Assembly: GCA_944325555.1 (NCBI GenBank) | Contig: CALVAN010000003.1 | Location: 79,409-143,408 of the forward strand | DNA length: 64,000 nt | Direction: 5' to 3' | Origin: Candidatus Gastranaerophilales bacterium | Lineage (GTDB): Bacteria > Cyanobacteriota > Vampirovibrionia > Gastranaerophilales > Gastranaerophilaceae | Shown here: one piece after another, positions 34,010 through 43,756 of the stretch | Position numbering within the stretch: position 1 is the first letter of the stretch | How the letters are laid out: each line of letters opens with the position of its first letter | Translations under genes and position numbers: made by a program | Notes under the pieces: model-generated | What the model was told of the DNA's origin: nothing | What the model saw: only the letters and a program-made list of their open reading frames with translations | Databases searched by the model: none

Positions 34010-34522
34010 ATGATTGAACTTCTGATTTTATACAGCTTAAAAAATCGGGAACGTACCGTTTATTCCCTGCGGTCGGATATTATAGAAAAATTCGGCTGCT
34101 TTACAAAACCCAGTATCGGAACAATTTACCCTGCTCTAAAAAGACTTTTGCAGGCAAATGTCGTAACTATGAGAAATGACTATTCGCAGGGCGGCAAAAA
34201 ATCCACATATTACGGCTTGGCAATGCATTGGACAAAAAAATTTCATGACCTGTTTTTTACACAGTTGAGTGAAAACCCGACCCAGTTTTTTACTGAAGTT
34301 CAATCCCGTATTGCCGTAATGTCTTTGTTGGATGATGAACTTAAACAAACTTTTATAAACGATATCTCAATCAAAATGGAATCTTTCCTTCTTGATTTAC
34401 AAAATGCTCTCGAGGATGAGTATATTAATTATGACAAATACCAGCTTGCGCTTTTGAAAAAAAATATACAAGAGGTGGAAAACTTTAAATCACTTATTCA
34501 AACTCTTGAGGAGAATGACTGA
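34010..34522 (+). CDS. PadR family transcriptional regulator
   Basis: The 170-residue protein has a winged-helix domain (about 1-75; IELLILYSL, TKPSIGTIYPALKRLLQANVV, GGKKSTYYGL) typical of PadR, and a helical C-terminal dimerisation region. PadR proteins usually repress a neighbouring gene in response to a small ligand. The stop overlaps the start of the DUF512 gene by one base, so it is translationally coupled to a radical SAM protein; this may be its target or just an operon partner. Confidence 0.88.
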   Translation: MIELLILYSLKNRERTVYSLRSDIIEKFGCFTKPSIGTIYPALKRLLQANVVTMRNDYSQGGKKSTYYGLAMHWTKKFHDLFFTQLSENPTQFFTEVQSRIAVMSLLDDELKQTFINDISIKMESFLLDLQNALEDEYINYDKYQLALLKKNIQEVENFKSLIQTLEEND

Positions 34523-35805
34523 TGAGCGCAATAATCTCAGAGGTGCTGAAAGACTCTATTGCCGAGGAACTGGGGTTCCAAAAATGCGATAAAATAATTT
34601 CCGTTAACGGTGAAAAACCGCAGGATATGATTGATTATCGCTATATGATGTGCTGTGAGAAGGTCGACATAGAAATCGAGCGTACAAACGGCGATACGGA
34701 AATTTTTGAAATTGAAAAAGATTTTGATGATGATTTGGGCATTGTTTTTGAATCAGCAGTGTTTGACAGAATAAAACCCTGCACAAATCATTGTATTTTT
34801 TGCTTTGTTGACCAGCAGCCCGAAGGGCTTCGAGAATCTTTGTACATAAAAGATGACGACTACAGGCTTTCGTATTTACAGGGGACCTATGTTACACTGA
34901 CAAACCTTACGCAAAAAGATCGAGAACGCATAGAAAAACTTCATCTGGGACCTTTATATGTATCCGTTCATACAACCAATCCGGAACTCAGAGTAAAAAT
35001 GCTTTCAAATCCTAAAGCGGCAAATATTCTTGAAGATTTAAAATGGCTGAAAAAAGCAGATATCCCTATCCATGCACAAATTGTGCTGTGCCCGGGTTAC
35101 AATGACGGGGCGGAGCTTGAAAGAACTTTAAGTGATTTTGAAAAGTTCAAATCAATCATTCAATCTGTTGCGATTGTTCCTGTGGGAATTACAAAATTCC
35201 ACAAAAACAATCTTAAAACTTTAACAAAAGAAAACGCACTGCATGTGATTAAGCAGGTGGAACATTTTAACGCAAAGGTAAAAAAACATCTTGCAATGGC
35301 AAGTGACGAATTTTTCTTAAAAGCGGATTATCCGATACCTGATAAGAAATATTACGGCAGTTTTTCTCAATTAGAAGACGGCGTCGGTGCTTTAAGGCTT
35401 TTGACGGATGATTTTGAAAAAAGGAAGAAAAAACTTCCTAAAAAGTTAAAAACACAGTTGGAACTTACCTTTGCCGTTGCTCAAAGTTCGGTAAAAATTT
35501 TTAAAGATATAGTGAATGAGTTAAACTGTATAGAAAACTGTCATTGCGAAATTGCAGAACTTAAAAACGGATTTTTTGGGGATAATGTTACCGTTGCCGG
35601 ACTTATAACCGGTCGGGATTTAATCAATCAATTAAATGGAAAAAATATCAAAAAACTTGTTATTCCGTCTATTATGCTGCGCCCCTTTACTAATGATTTT
35701 TTGGATAACATAACTGTAGAACAGGTTGAGCGGGAATTATCATGCAGGGTGATTGTGATAAAAGACATTTATTCAACAAAAGAAATTTTTCAGCTTTTGA
35801 AATGA
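34522..35805 (+). CDS. DUF512 family protein: PDZ plus radical SAM-like domain
   Basis: The 427-residue protein has an N-terminal PDZ-like domain (about 1-70; DSIAEELGFQKCDKIISVNG), then the Cys motif C87-x3-C91-x2-C94 (PCTNHCIFCFVDQ) and the family blocks DDDYRLSYLQGTYVTLTNL, LGPLYVSVHTTNPELR and ASDEFFLKADYPIP, with the DUF512 C-terminal region (GDNVTVAGLITGRD). The family is common in Firmicutes and Cyanobacteria; its reaction is unknown. A GAGGAGAATG site overlaps the padR end. Confidence 0.93.
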   Translation: MSAIISEVLKDSIAEELGFQKCDKIISVNGEKPQDMIDYRYMMCCEKVDIEIERTNGDTEIFEIEKDFDDDLGIVFESAVFDRIKPCTNHCIFCFVDQQPEGLRESLYIKDDDYRLSYLQGTYVTLTNLTQKDRERIEKLHLGPLYVSVHTTNPELRVKMLSNPKAANILEDLKWLKKADIPIHAQIVLCPGYNDGAELERTLSDFEKFKSIIQSVAIVPVGITKFHKNNLKTLTKENALHVIKQVEHFNAKVKKHLAMASDEFFLKADYPIPDKKYYGSFSQLEDGVGALRLLTDDFEKRKKKLPKKLKTQLELTFAVAQSSVKIFKDIVNELNCIENCHCEIAELKNGFFGDNVTVAGLITGRDLINQLNGKNIKKLVIPSIMLRPFTNDFLDNITVEQVERELSCRVIVIKDIYSTKEIFQLLK

Positions 35806-35940
35806 TAACTAAAAAATACCGTATTTTACTTGAATAAAATTCTGCTGAATTGTTACAAATATATTAAATATATCAAAAATGTTTAGTATTTTATTTTCGC
35901 TTTAAGTACAATAAATACAACAGAATAAAAAGGAAATGTT

Positions 35941-37221
35941 ATGGATAGATTTGTCGGAATTATCGGTATTTTAGTTATTTTAGGCATAGCTTACGGGCTG
36001 TCCAATAACAGAAAAGCTATTTCGTTAAAAACGATAATTCCTGGATTTATCCTGCAAGTGCTTCTTGCTGTATTTGTATTAAAAGTTCCTCTCGGGCAGA
36101 AAATTTTTCATTATATCGGGATGTTTATACAAAAAATCCTTGATTTTTCAAACGAAGGCGGCAATTTTGTTTTTGGCGTTTTAACCAACAGCCCGAATCG
36201 AATGGAAGAACTTTTCGGAGCCGGCACGGGGTTTATCTTTGCGCTTAAATTGATCCCGACTATTATTTTTATATTAATTCTTGTAAATATTCTGTATTAT
36301 TACGGGGTAATGCAGCGTGTAGTTGAGTTTTGTGCCAAAATAATGTACAAGCTTATGAATGTTTCAGGTGCAGAGTCCTTGTCAAACATTGCTTCAGCTT
36401 TTGTTGGTCAGGTAGAGGCACAAATTATGATTAAACCTTACCTTGCCACAATGACCATGTCCGAGCTTCTTGCTTCCATGACAGGTTCAATGGCTTGTAT
36501 TGCAGGCGGGGTTATGGCAATGTATGTCGGGATGGGTATTCCCGCAGAATATCTGCTGGCGGCTTCCATTATGGCGGCACCGGGGGCGCTTGTTATTTCA
36601 AAAATCGTGTATCCTGAAACAGAAGAATCCCAAACCAAAAACGAAGTTAAGGTAGAAATCAAAAAAACACATGTAAATCTCATAGATTCCATTGCACATG
36701 GTGCTTCTGACGGTATGAAGGTTTCCATCAACGTTATAGCAATGCTTATTGCTCTGACGGCTTTAATTTCTATGGTTGATTGGTTTTTAGGTCATTTGGG
36801 GCTGTTTCTTGTTAAATATCTGCATATGAATCTTTCCTTTATTCATATTGATTTGGCACATCTTTCTTTAAAAGAAATTTTAGGTGCCATATTCTCTTTG
36901 TTTGCAATAGTTATGGGGGTACCGTTAGATGAGGCGGTTAATGTAGGGTCTTTGATGGGTACAAAACTTGTATTTAATGAGTTTATTGCATATCTGGATC
37001 TTACTGCATTAAAACCAGTGTTGAGCGCTAAAAGTATTATTGTTGCCACCTTTGCACTTTGCGGTTTTGCAAATCTCGGCTCTATTGCAATTCAAATCGG
37101 CGGTATAGGAGAACTCGCACCGAACAGAAGAAAAGATCTGGCAAAATTAGGTGTAAAGGCTCTTGTCTGCGGCACGCTTGCCTCTTATCTTTCTGCCTGC
37201 ATAGCCGGTATTCTGTTATAA
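35941..37221 (+). CDS. nupC: Concentrative nucleoside transporter, NupC family
   Basis: The 426-residue membrane protein has about ten spans and the CNT blocks GTGFIFALKLIPTIIFI, SAFVGQVEAQIMIKPYL, MTGSMACIAGGVMAMYVGMG and CGFANLGSIAIQIGGIGELAPNR. It should import nucleosides by H+ or Na+ symport. An AAGGA site precedes the ATG. It is followed 16 bases later by lpxK. Confidence 0.95.
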   Translation: MDRFVGIIGILVILGIAYGLSNNRKAISLKTIIPGFILQVLLAVFVLKVPLGQKIFHYIGMFIQKILDFSNEGGNFVFGVLTNSPNRMEELFGAGTGFIFALKLIPTIIFILILVNILYYYGVMQRVVEFCAKIMYKLMNVSGAESLSNIASAFVGQVEAQIMIKPYLATMTMSELLASMTGSMACIAGGVMAMYVGMGIPAEYLLAASIMAAPGALVISKIVYPETEESQTKNEVKVEIKKTHVNLIDSIAHGASDGMKVSINVIAMLIALTALISMVDWFLGHLGLFLVKYLHMNLSFIHIDLAHLSLKEILGAIFSLFAIVMGVPLDEAVNVGSLMGTKLVFNEFIAYLDLTALKPVLSAKSIIVATFALCGFANLGSIAIQIGGIGELAPNRRKDLAKLGVKALVCGTLASYLSACIAGILL

Positions 37222-37237
37222 TTTACATTAGAAAATA

Positions 37238-38311
37238 ATGGACATAAAAGTACTTTTAACAAAATTTCATTACAAAAAGCATTATACGCCTGCGGAAGCT
37301 GTTGGCGGAGCTTTTTTATATGCGCTTCTCGCTTTTCCGTCGCTAGTTTATTTAATAATTGTTAAAGTGCGCAACTTTTTGTACAGAAAAAAAATAATAA
37401 AAACATTTAAACCTCATATTTATACAATTTCTGTGGGAAATCTTACAACGGGCGGAACGGGGAAAACACCGATTACTGCGGAAATAGCCAACTACTTTGC
37501 AAAGAAGGGTGAATATCCTGCAATCCTGTCACGTGGTTATGGCGGAGAGCTTTCTAACAAGGAAGTTAATGTTATTTCTGACGGCGAAAAAATTAATTAC
37601 ACCTCAAAACAATCGGGAGATGAACCTTTCTGGCTGGCACAACATTGTAAAGGGACAACCGTTTTAACTTGCTCTAGCAGAGTAAAAGCTGCACAGTTTG
37701 CAAAAAGCAAACTTCACTGTACAAAACTGATTCTTGATGACGGGTATCAGCACCAAAAGCTTGAACGTGATTTGAACATACTGGTAGTTGACAGCGAAAA
37801 ACAGTTTTCAAACGGCTGTGTTTTGCCTCTCGGAGCGTTAAGAGAACCAATGTCAGAAATAAAAAGAGCTGACAGAATAATAGTTGTTAACAAAAACTTT
37901 AATGATAAAAAAGCAAAAACTTTTGCCCGATATTTAAGAAAAAAATACTCAATCCCGTCTTTTGTATGCAACATGGAACCCGATGAAATTTATAATATTG
38001 TCACCGGAGAACCGCTTGATGGGGCAAAAGCAGTGATTGCTTTCAGTGCCATTGCACAGCCCGAACAGTTTTATAAGTATTTAAGACGGTTTGATGTTAT
38101 GGCAACAAAGGATTTTCCTGATCATCACATTTATGGCGGTGCTGATTTAAGAGAGCTGGGAATTTTAAAAAACAAATACGGCGCAGAAGCAATGATAACA
38201 ACTGAAAAAGATGCAGTAAAACTAAAAGACATTGCCGAAGCAAAAGATGAGATTTATGCACTTAAGCTTAAACCGTCGCTGGATTTGAGAGGGCTTTTGG
38301 ATGAACAATAA
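37238..38311 (+). CDS. lpxK: Tetraacyldisaccharide 4'-kinase LpxK
   Basis: The 357-residue protein has an N-terminal membrane anchor, the Walker A TTGGTGKTP (70-78) and the LpxK block LILDDGYQHQKLERDLNILVVD. It phosphorylates the lipid A precursor at the 4' position at the inner membrane. Its presence shows a lipid A pathway. It overlaps the next gene (a heptosyltransferase) by 11 bases, so both are made together. Confidence 0.96.
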   Translation: MDIKVLLTKFHYKKHYTPAEAVGGAFLYALLAFPSLVYLIIVKVRNFLYRKKIIKTFKPHIYTISVGNLTTGGTGKTPITAEIANYFAKKGEYPAILSRGYGGELSNKEVNVISDGEKINYTSKQSGDEPFWLAQHCKGTTVLTCSSRVKAAQFAKSKLHCTKLILDDGYQHQKLERDLNILVVDSEKQFSNGCVLPLGALREPMSEIKRADRIIVVNKNFNDKKAKTFARYLRKKYSIPSFVCNMEPDEIYNIVTGEPLDGAKAVIAFSAIAQPEQFYKYLRRFDVMATKDFPDHHIYGGADLRELGILKNKYGAEAMITTEKDAVKLKDIAEAKDEIYALKLKPSLDLRGLLDEQ

Positions 38312-39377
38312 AAAATTAAAAATTCTTGTAATGCGCTACAGATTTATAGGCGATACACTGCTTACCGTACCGTTTTTAAGAAATTTAAGATACGCATATC
38401 CGGATGCTCAAATTGATATGCTTGTGGCACCCGTATCGGGTGAAATTATTGAAAAATGCCCGTATGTTGATAATTTTATCTATTTTGATACCACAAAAAA
38501 ACATCGCTACGAAAACAAAGAAGGTGTTGAAAAGAAAACCTTCTGGACATATGTAAAACAGCTTAAAGAAAAGAAATATGACAAAGCCTATGTGCTCAAA
38601 CGTTCTTTTTCGAGCGCATTTTTGGCTTTTGCGGCCGGAATAAAAGATAGAATCGGGTTTGACACTGAGAGTAGAGGCTTTTTACTGACAAAAAGGGTGG
38701 AATATAGAGAAAATCGCCATGAGATAGACTGTTTTTTAGATGTGTTGAAAGCTGATGACATTGAAATAAAAGACAATTACCTTGAAAATTGGATTGAAGA
38801 CGGTGAAACACAGCAGGTTCAAAATGTTCTCAACGATTGTATTGCGCCTGAGAACAGAGAACTGAAAAAAGTTATTGTGCATGCAACCAGCGGAAACCGC
38901 AAAAAAGAATGGGAAAAACAAAAATGGGCACAGGTTGTGACGTGGCTTGCCAATGAAAAAAATGTACAGGTGCTTTTTAACGGTACAAAAAATGACTCTC
39001 AAACCTATGAAGAAATAATGTCTTATGTTAAAGACGATTTAAAAATTAAACCGGTTAATTTATGCGGAAAGTTTGATTTGCGCCATACACTTGCTTTTAC
39101 AAAGCTGTGCGACTTTATTGTCGGTTGTGATAGCGGGAATCTCCATATTGCGGCATCTGTAGGGGTTCCGGTAGTTGCAATTTTCGGCCCGATGAACCCT
39201 GTTAAGTGGAAACCGGAAACGAAAAATTCAGTTATTGTTAAAACAAACTTGCCCTGTCAGCCGTGCGGATTGAAGAAAAAACACGCCTGCAAAAGAGATT
39301 GCCAATGCATAAAAGATATCAGTGTTGATATGGTAAAATCCGCAGTGGATTCTTTGCTTACTCTTAGAACAATGTGA
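38301..39377 (+). CDS. Glycosyltransferase family 9 (LPS heptosyltransferase-like)
   Basis: The 358-residue protein has the family 9 start KILVMRYRFIGDTLLTVPFLRNLR, the donor-site region VIVHATSG and the C-terminal GCDSGNLHIAASVGVPVVAIFGPMNP. These enzymes add heptose to lipopolysaccharide inner core. A Cys-rich C-terminal segment (LPCQPCGLKKKHACKRDCQC) is present, as in many family members. It is coupled to lpxK. Confidence 0.92.
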   Translation: MNNKKLKILVMRYRFIGDTLLTVPFLRNLRYAYPDAQIDMLVAPVSGEIIEKCPYVDNFIYFDTTKKHRYENKEGVEKKTFWTYVKQLKEKKYDKAYVLKRSFSSAFLAFAAGIKDRIGFDTESRGFLLTKRVEYRENRHEIDCFLDVLKADDIEIKDNYLENWIEDGETQQVQNVLNDCIAPENRELKKVIVHATSGNRKKEWEKQKWAQVVTWLANEKNVQVLFNGTKNDSQTYEEIMSYVKDDLKIKPVNLCGKFDLRHTLAFTKLCDFIVGCDSGNLHIAASVGVPVVAIFGPMNPVKWKPETKNSVIVKTNLPCQPCGLKKKHACKRDCQCIKDISVDMVKSAVDSLLTLRTM

Positions 39378-39595
39378 GCACGTTCGTTTTACTCGTTCTT
39401 GAAGACTGTAATTGGTTTTAACCCGTAGGCAAAAATCCTGCTGTAATTCTGAAAAACCAAATTTTGAAGTCTTTGTCAGTAGTGTGTGTGCAGAATCTTA
39501 CCAAACTTGATGTTGGCATTGATTGCTGTTTTTTATTGTTGGGCAGGTATGCTCGAGCTACAAGCTGCAATCTTTAATTTGTAATGCTTTTAATA

Positions 39596-39601
39596 TAAAA
39601 T
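39596..39601 (+). promoter_or_regulatory. Leaderless-type -10 of the 39608 gene
   Basis: TAAAAT is followed by ATTGGT and then the ATG at 39608. No Shine-Dalgarno. Confidence 0.45.
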
Positions 39602-39607
39602 ATTGGT

Positions 39608-40486
39608 ATGGATAAGATTCAAACTCGTTTTTTTGAAACTTTAGACTCAATGGAACAACAGGACAGCTGTTTTTTGGCAGCCGATTTAACAGTGTTCGGC
39701 TTTTGTATTGAACTTTCTTATCCGAGAGAAGATTTTGTTAAAGATGTCAAAGAAATTTTAAAAAATCTTTCGCCGCAGCAGCAAATTGCGGAAACAAGGC
39801 CTTTTAACTTTGTAATTGACAATGTCTTTTTCAACGGCTGTCCGACACCTGATAACAATGGCAACGCTGCGATAAATGACTGCGTTAAAAAGTTTGTTTT
39901 AAATAATAAAATTTCGGTAAAAAATAATATCGAACTTTCTGCTTGTATAGATGCAATAACTAAAGCGCTGCCTGAGTTTTTGTCGTTAATCGGAAAGATA
40001 CAGCACCTTACACATGATTATACTGTTGATGTGCATACCTTGAAGGTTTTGCAGGGGGTTATGTCTGATAAAAGATACAAAACGCTTTCGTCTTCTGACA
40101 GAAGAGTTTTGCAGCTTGCAATACTTCTGCACGATTTAACCAAAAAGGAAGGCGAAATAGACAAAACCCACCCGGAATGTGCGGCTCTTGCTGCAGCGGA
40201 AATTTTAAAACGGGTTGATATTGCTCAAAATTTAAAAGACAGGATTGTGCTGATAATAAGACAGCACGACTGGCTGGAACGTTACAACAAAGGCATAACC
40301 TCAGCTGATGAGTTTGCGCACATATTAAAAGACGGCAACAATTTTTTGATGGAGTGTATTTTTGCAAAATATGATTTAATAGCGGTACAGCGAAGCGGAT
40401 TTTTCTATGAACGGTTTAAGGATGTGTTATCTCAAGGCGAGTTGGAAATAAGCCTGTTGATTAACAAAGGGCTTTCCGTTGCATAA
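39608..40486 (+). CDS. HD domain phosphohydrolase-like protein
   Basis: The 292-residue protein has an N-terminal region without a recognised domain (1-125), then an HD domain (about 130-240) with HDYTVDVH, LLHDLTKKEG (His-Asp pair), THPECAALAAAEILKR and IRQHDWLE. Substrate unknown; nucleotides or RNA ends are typical for such domains. It is monocistronic and convergent with the DUF3137 gene. Confidence 0.82.
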   Translation: MDKIQTRFFETLDSMEQQDSCFLAADLTVFGFCIELSYPREDFVKDVKEILKNLSPQQQIAETRPFNFVIDNVFFNGCPTPDNNGNAAINDCVKKFVLNNKISVKNNIELSACIDAITKALPEFLSLIGKIQHLTHDYTVDVHTLKVLQGVMSDKRYKTLSSSDRRVLQLAILLHDLTKKEGEIDKTHPECAALAAAEILKRVDIAQNLKDRIVLIIRQHDWLERYNKGITSADEFAHILKDGNNFLMECIFAKYDLIAVQRSGFFYERFKDVLSQGELEISLLINKGLSVA

Positions 40487-40487
40487 A

Positions 40488-41465
40488 TTACAATCCTATA
40501 TTTTGCTCAAGTTTCAACGTGTCGATGAGTTCCAGAATTGACGCAAACTCGTCAGCCATTGTCTTAAACTGTTTGTAATCCGCAACGGGGCGCCACAGTT
40601 TGCCGACTTTAAACAAATCTCTGCCAGTAGAAATTGCAATGAGTATGCCCTGTTCAGATATTGAGGCTTCTATTTTTGACGCATTAAACGCAAGTTTTAT
40701 ATTTTTAAATCTTTCCATAAACGCAGTTGTCAAAACATATCTGGCTTCTATCTGGTCGTTTGAATAAACGTTGTAAGACTTTTCAAATTCCACATCTTCA
40801 AGGTTTACCTGCTCCAAGCCCTGCGGCGTAATATCTATAAGATTATCCTTTTTGATAAGGGTTAAACCTTTGTATTGCCTTGGCGGTTCCAGTGCAACAA
40901 GCACGCCTTTGAATCTTACCGTATAAGTTCTGTTTTTGCCCGAGCCTGTTTCTTTGCCCAATTCGGTTTCCCACATTTTTACATCAACATTTTTATATTT
41001 TCCGCTAAAATTGTCATCACCGGATTGTCTGTTGTAATCTCCGAACAATCTTGCATTATAAATAAAATTGTCTGTAATACATTTTTTGCTGCTCCATTTG
41101 AATTTTGGTAAGGACTTTAAAAGTATGGGCATGACCTTCCCTTTTATTGAATTTTCAAAGTCTTTGGCAATAATAGACGGAGCAGCAACCAGTCCTAAAA
41201 ATATAAGCCCCGGTACAGCCATAATATAGCCCATCAGGTCGCTTCTGTCATCGGGGGATAAACTTTGGAAGGTATTCATTAAAAACAAATCAGTGTATTT
41301 ATAAATAACCGGAAACAACCCTGCAACAATAAGTCCGCAAATAAGGCAAATAACGGCTTTTTTCAACGCTTCTTTTCTCTTTTGTTCAAAAGGCGCAACA
41401 ACATCCAGCAGCATGTTGTAATAAACTTTATCAAAATTTTTTCTGAATTCTTCGACACTTTTCAT
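40488..41465 (-). CDS. DUF3137 membrane protein
   Basis: The 325-residue protein has two membrane spans (about 36-57 and 80-100) and a C-terminal cytoplasmic-type domain with the DUF3137 pattern (NARLFGDYNRQSGDDNFSGKYKNVDVKMWETEL, KGVLVALEPPRQYKG). Function unknown. It ends one base from the stop of the convergent HD gene, and is divergent from recF. Confidence 0.85.
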   Translation of the reverse strand: MKSVEEFRKNFDKVYYNMLLDVVAPFEQKRKEALKKAVICLICGLIVAGLFPVIYKYTDLFLMNTFQSLSPDDRSDLMGYIMAVPGLIFLGLVAAPSIIAKDFENSIKGKVMPILLKSLPKFKWSSKKCITDNFIYNARLFGDYNRQSGDDNFSGKYKNVDVKMWETELGKETGSGKNRTYTVRFKGVLVALEPPRQYKGLTLIKKDNLIDITPQGLEQVNLEDVEFEKSYNVYSNDQIEARYVLTTAFMERFKNIKLAFNASKIEASISEQGILIAISTGRDLFKVGKLWRPVADYKQFKTMADEFASILELIDTLKLEQNIGL

Positions 41466-41522
41466 AATAAAAGATATTACAGTGTTTTTGCTCTTGCTTA
41501 AACCTCTAAAAATATTAGATGT

Positions 41523-41528
41523 TATAAT
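41523..41528 (+). promoter_or_regulatory. Leaderless-type -10 of recF
   Basis: Perfect TATAAT followed by AATCCT and then the ATG at 41535; the preceding bases are anti-Shine-Dalgarno-like rather than Shine-Dalgarno. Confidence 0.55.
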
Positions 41529-41534
41529 AATCCT

Positions 41535-42665
41535 ATGTTCATAAAGTCAATAGAGCTAAAAAATTACAGAAACTACAAAGACCTTAAGCTTGAATTTTCA
41601 AAGGAAAAAATCCTCTTGATAGGCAAAAACGCACAGGGCAAAACAAATTTGCTTGAGGCCATGTATTATTTGTCCTGCTTAAATTCTGCAAGGGCAAAAA
41701 CGGACAGCGAGCTTATTATGTGGAACGAACCCGCCGCAAAGTTAAAGGCATTGGTTTTAAAAGAAGATTTTGAAAAAGAACTTGAGGTCTTGATTAACCC
41801 ACCAAAGCGTAAAGAGCTAAAGGTTAACGGGATAAAAAAATCAAAATCGGCGGAGTTTTGCACAAATTTGAGCGTTGTGTCTTTTTCCGTAAACGACCTG
41901 CTGCTATTAAGAGGGGTGCCTGAGGACAGACGCAGCTGGCTTGATATGGCAATAAGCCAGATATATCCGGCTTATCCGGACAGGTTGTCAAAGTATAACA
42001 AAATCCGCACGCAAAAAAACAACCACTTAAAAGACATCAAAGGCAATATAAACGCAGACACGTCGCTGCTTGAGGTTTTTAATACCCAGTTGGCTGTTTC
42101 GGGCAGCAACATTATATTTTTAAGACTCAAATTTTTAAAAGAACTGCAAAAAATTGCTATGGAAAAACATATGCAAATTGCGGCATCAGAGATTTTAACC
42201 ACTTTTTACAACTCAACGGTGCTGGGGGATATCGATTTTTCGCTACAATCGGATTTTGCGGTTGAAGACATTGCGCAAAAGTTTGAAGAAAAATTGAAAG
42301 AAAGACAGCTTGAAGAAATAATCCGTGCTCAGGCGCTTGTGGGGCCGCACAGGGATGATGTTTCTTTCTTTATTAATGATATTGAGGCAAAAAAGTTTGC
42401 TTCGCAGGGGCAGCAAAGAACAATCGTCTTGAGCCTCAAGCTTGCGGAACTTGAACTTGTTAAAGAAAAAATCGGAGATACGCCTGTTTTGCTTTTGGAT
42501 GATGTGCTGGCAGAGCTTGATGACATAAGGCAGAACTATTTGTTGAATGCAATCGGCAATAACACGCAAACTATTATAACCTCTGTCGACACGCTGCATT
42601 TTGCAGAAGAATATTTAAAAGATGTGGAGATATTTAAAATTTCTAACGGAGAAATTGTCGACTGA
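41535..42665 (+). CDS. recF: DNA replication and repair protein RecF
   Basis: The 376-residue SMC-like ATPase has Walker A GKNAQGKT (30-37), the signature region FASQGQQRTIVLSLKLAELEL and Walker B PVLLLDDVLAELDD. RecF loads RecA at gaps through RecOR. Length is normal. It stands apart from dnaA, dnaN and gyrB. Confidence 0.97.
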   Translation: MFIKSIELKNYRNYKDLKLEFSKEKILLIGKNAQGKTNLLEAMYYLSCLNSARAKTDSELIMWNEPAAKLKALVLKEDFEKELEVLINPPKRKELKVNGIKKSKSAEFCTNLSVVSFSVNDLLLLRGVPEDRRSWLDMAISQIYPAYPDRLSKYNKIRTQKNNHLKDIKGNINADTSLLEVFNTQLAVSGSNIIFLRLKFLKELQKIAMEKHMQIAASEILTTFYNSTVLGDIDFSLQSDFAVEDIAQKFEEKLKERQLEEIIRAQALVGPHRDDVSFFINDIEAKKFASQGQQRTIVLSLKLAELELVKEKIGDTPVLLLDDVLAELDDIRQNYLLNAIGNNTQTIITSVDTLHFAEEYLKDVEIFKISNGEIVD

Positions 42666-42754
42666 CTAGCAGACGTCAGAAATAAGATAGTAGGTTTGTT
42701 TTTTTTAATGTGTGTCCTAATGACTACGCAGAGAAAGAAAAAGCGGGAAACAAA

Positions 42755-42853
42755 ATGCTAACAGAAAAAGACACAGATAATACAATGTCAAAGAATTACA
42801 TGAGGCGTATGGAATTCTTGTCAAAAGAATATGGATTAATAAAAATCAGATAA
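42755..42853 (+). CDS. Possible 32-residue small protein
   Basis: A frame MLTEKDTDNTMSKNYMRRMEFLSKEYG-LIKIR lies between recF and a clear terminator that has no other plus-strand gene to serve, apart from recF. A GCGGGAAAC stretch precedes the ATG but is not a convincing ribosome site. It could be a gene remnant or noise. Confidence 0.3.
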   Translation: MLTEKDTDNTMSKNYMRRMEFLSKEYGLIKIR

Positions 42854-42858
42854 ATCCA

Positions 42859-42891
42859 AAATACCGCTATATTTAATAGCGGTATTTTTTA
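42859..42891 (+). terminator. Bidirectional terminator
   Basis: ATACCGCTAT-ATTTA-ATAGCGGTAT with T-runs on both strands. It serves recF or the small frame on the plus strand and the convergent 42912 gene on the minus strand. Confidence 0.85.
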
Positions 42892-42911
42892 TGATAATTA
42901 CGTATCTGTTA

Positions 42912-43478
42912 TTAATAGACTAGCCCCATCTTTTGAAGTGTCTGATAATCCTTATTATTTTTGTTTGAGAATGCTGTAATTCCGTCAGCATTAGCGAGAA
43001 ATGCATCATTTACATTAGCATTTGCCGGTGTGTATACTGCTTTGGAAGCAGGAGCATACATAGGTTTATAGATTCCAGCACCTGTTACATAGTTTTTTGT
43101 AAGAACTGCTGTTTCGCTGCCTGAAACGCCATTATAAGAAAGAGCCTTGCCTTGTTTTGTTATTACTTCTTTAAAACGAGGTCCTGAAAAATCATAGGCT
43201 TGTGTAACAGTTGTGCCTGATGGCAAGCGTTTTGTAATTACTCTATACGGAGCCGTTTTGTCAGCAAAACGAACAATATTATCGCTGAGTATAGTTGCAT
43301 TTTGTTTGCCAGCCGAAGCTATAAACTCATCTGCCTGAGGAGAACGAAGCAAAGCACCTACATCCATATTACCTACGTTTATTTTTCCTGCAGCGACTTC
43401 AGATGTTTTTACAGCACCTGCTTTAGTAAAATTAATAGCTTTTCCACCCAATTTCATGATTCCATTTAAAATAGACAT
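42912..43478 (-). CDS. Protein of unknown function
   Basis: The 188-residue protein has a glycine-rich, weakly hydrophobic N-terminus (MSILNGIMKLGGKAINF) and a soluble, beta-rich part with AETAVLTKNYVTGAGIYKP-like segments. No signal peptide or span is certain, and no family is recognised. A GGGAAGG site lies close before the ATG (on the plus strand CCTTCCC at 43488-43494). A TATCC microsatellite lies about 80 bases upstream. Confidence 0.65.
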   Translation of the reverse strand: MSILNGIMKLGGKAINFTKAGAVKTSEVAAGKINVGNMDVGALLRSPQADEFIASAGKQNATILSDNIVRFADKTAPYRVITKRLPSGTTVTQAYDFSGPRFKEVITKQGKALSYNGVSGSETAVLTKNYVTGAGIYKPMYAPASKAVYTPANANVNDAFLANADGITAFSNKNNKDYQTLQKMGLVY

Positions 43479-43561
43479 ACTTAAATACCTTCCCTTATTT
43501 TAATTAACACTTACATTAATAATAAAAAAATTTAGCTCGAAATTATTGCTACACAAGTAAT

Positions 43562-43584
43562 CTATCCTATCCTATCCTATCCTG
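43562..43584. repeat. CTATC pentanucleotide microsatellite
   Basis: Four consecutive CTATC units followed by CTG. It lies in the intergenic region upstream of the 42912 gene, about 85-105 bases before its start, so copy number change could affect spacing. Confidence 0.8.
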
Positions 43585-43696
43585 TATTATTATTGGTTTT
43601 ACGTACATTTAAAACTCAAGTTTATATTACTTAATATATGCAAGAATGACGCTTTATTTATTGGCAGACTAAAATTTGCCCTACAACTTCTATATA

Positions 43697-43729
43697 AAAA
43701 ACAGGGCGGATTTTAATCCGCCCTGTTTT
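43697..43729 (-). terminator. Terminator of the coaD operon
   Basis: AAAACAGGGCGGAT-TTTA-ATCCGCCCTGTTTT, a 14-bp perfect stem, 28 bases after the 43757 stop on the minus strand and followed by T-rich sequence. Confidence 0.9.
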
Positions 43730-43756
43730 CTGCTGTTATAATATTCAATCTCAAAA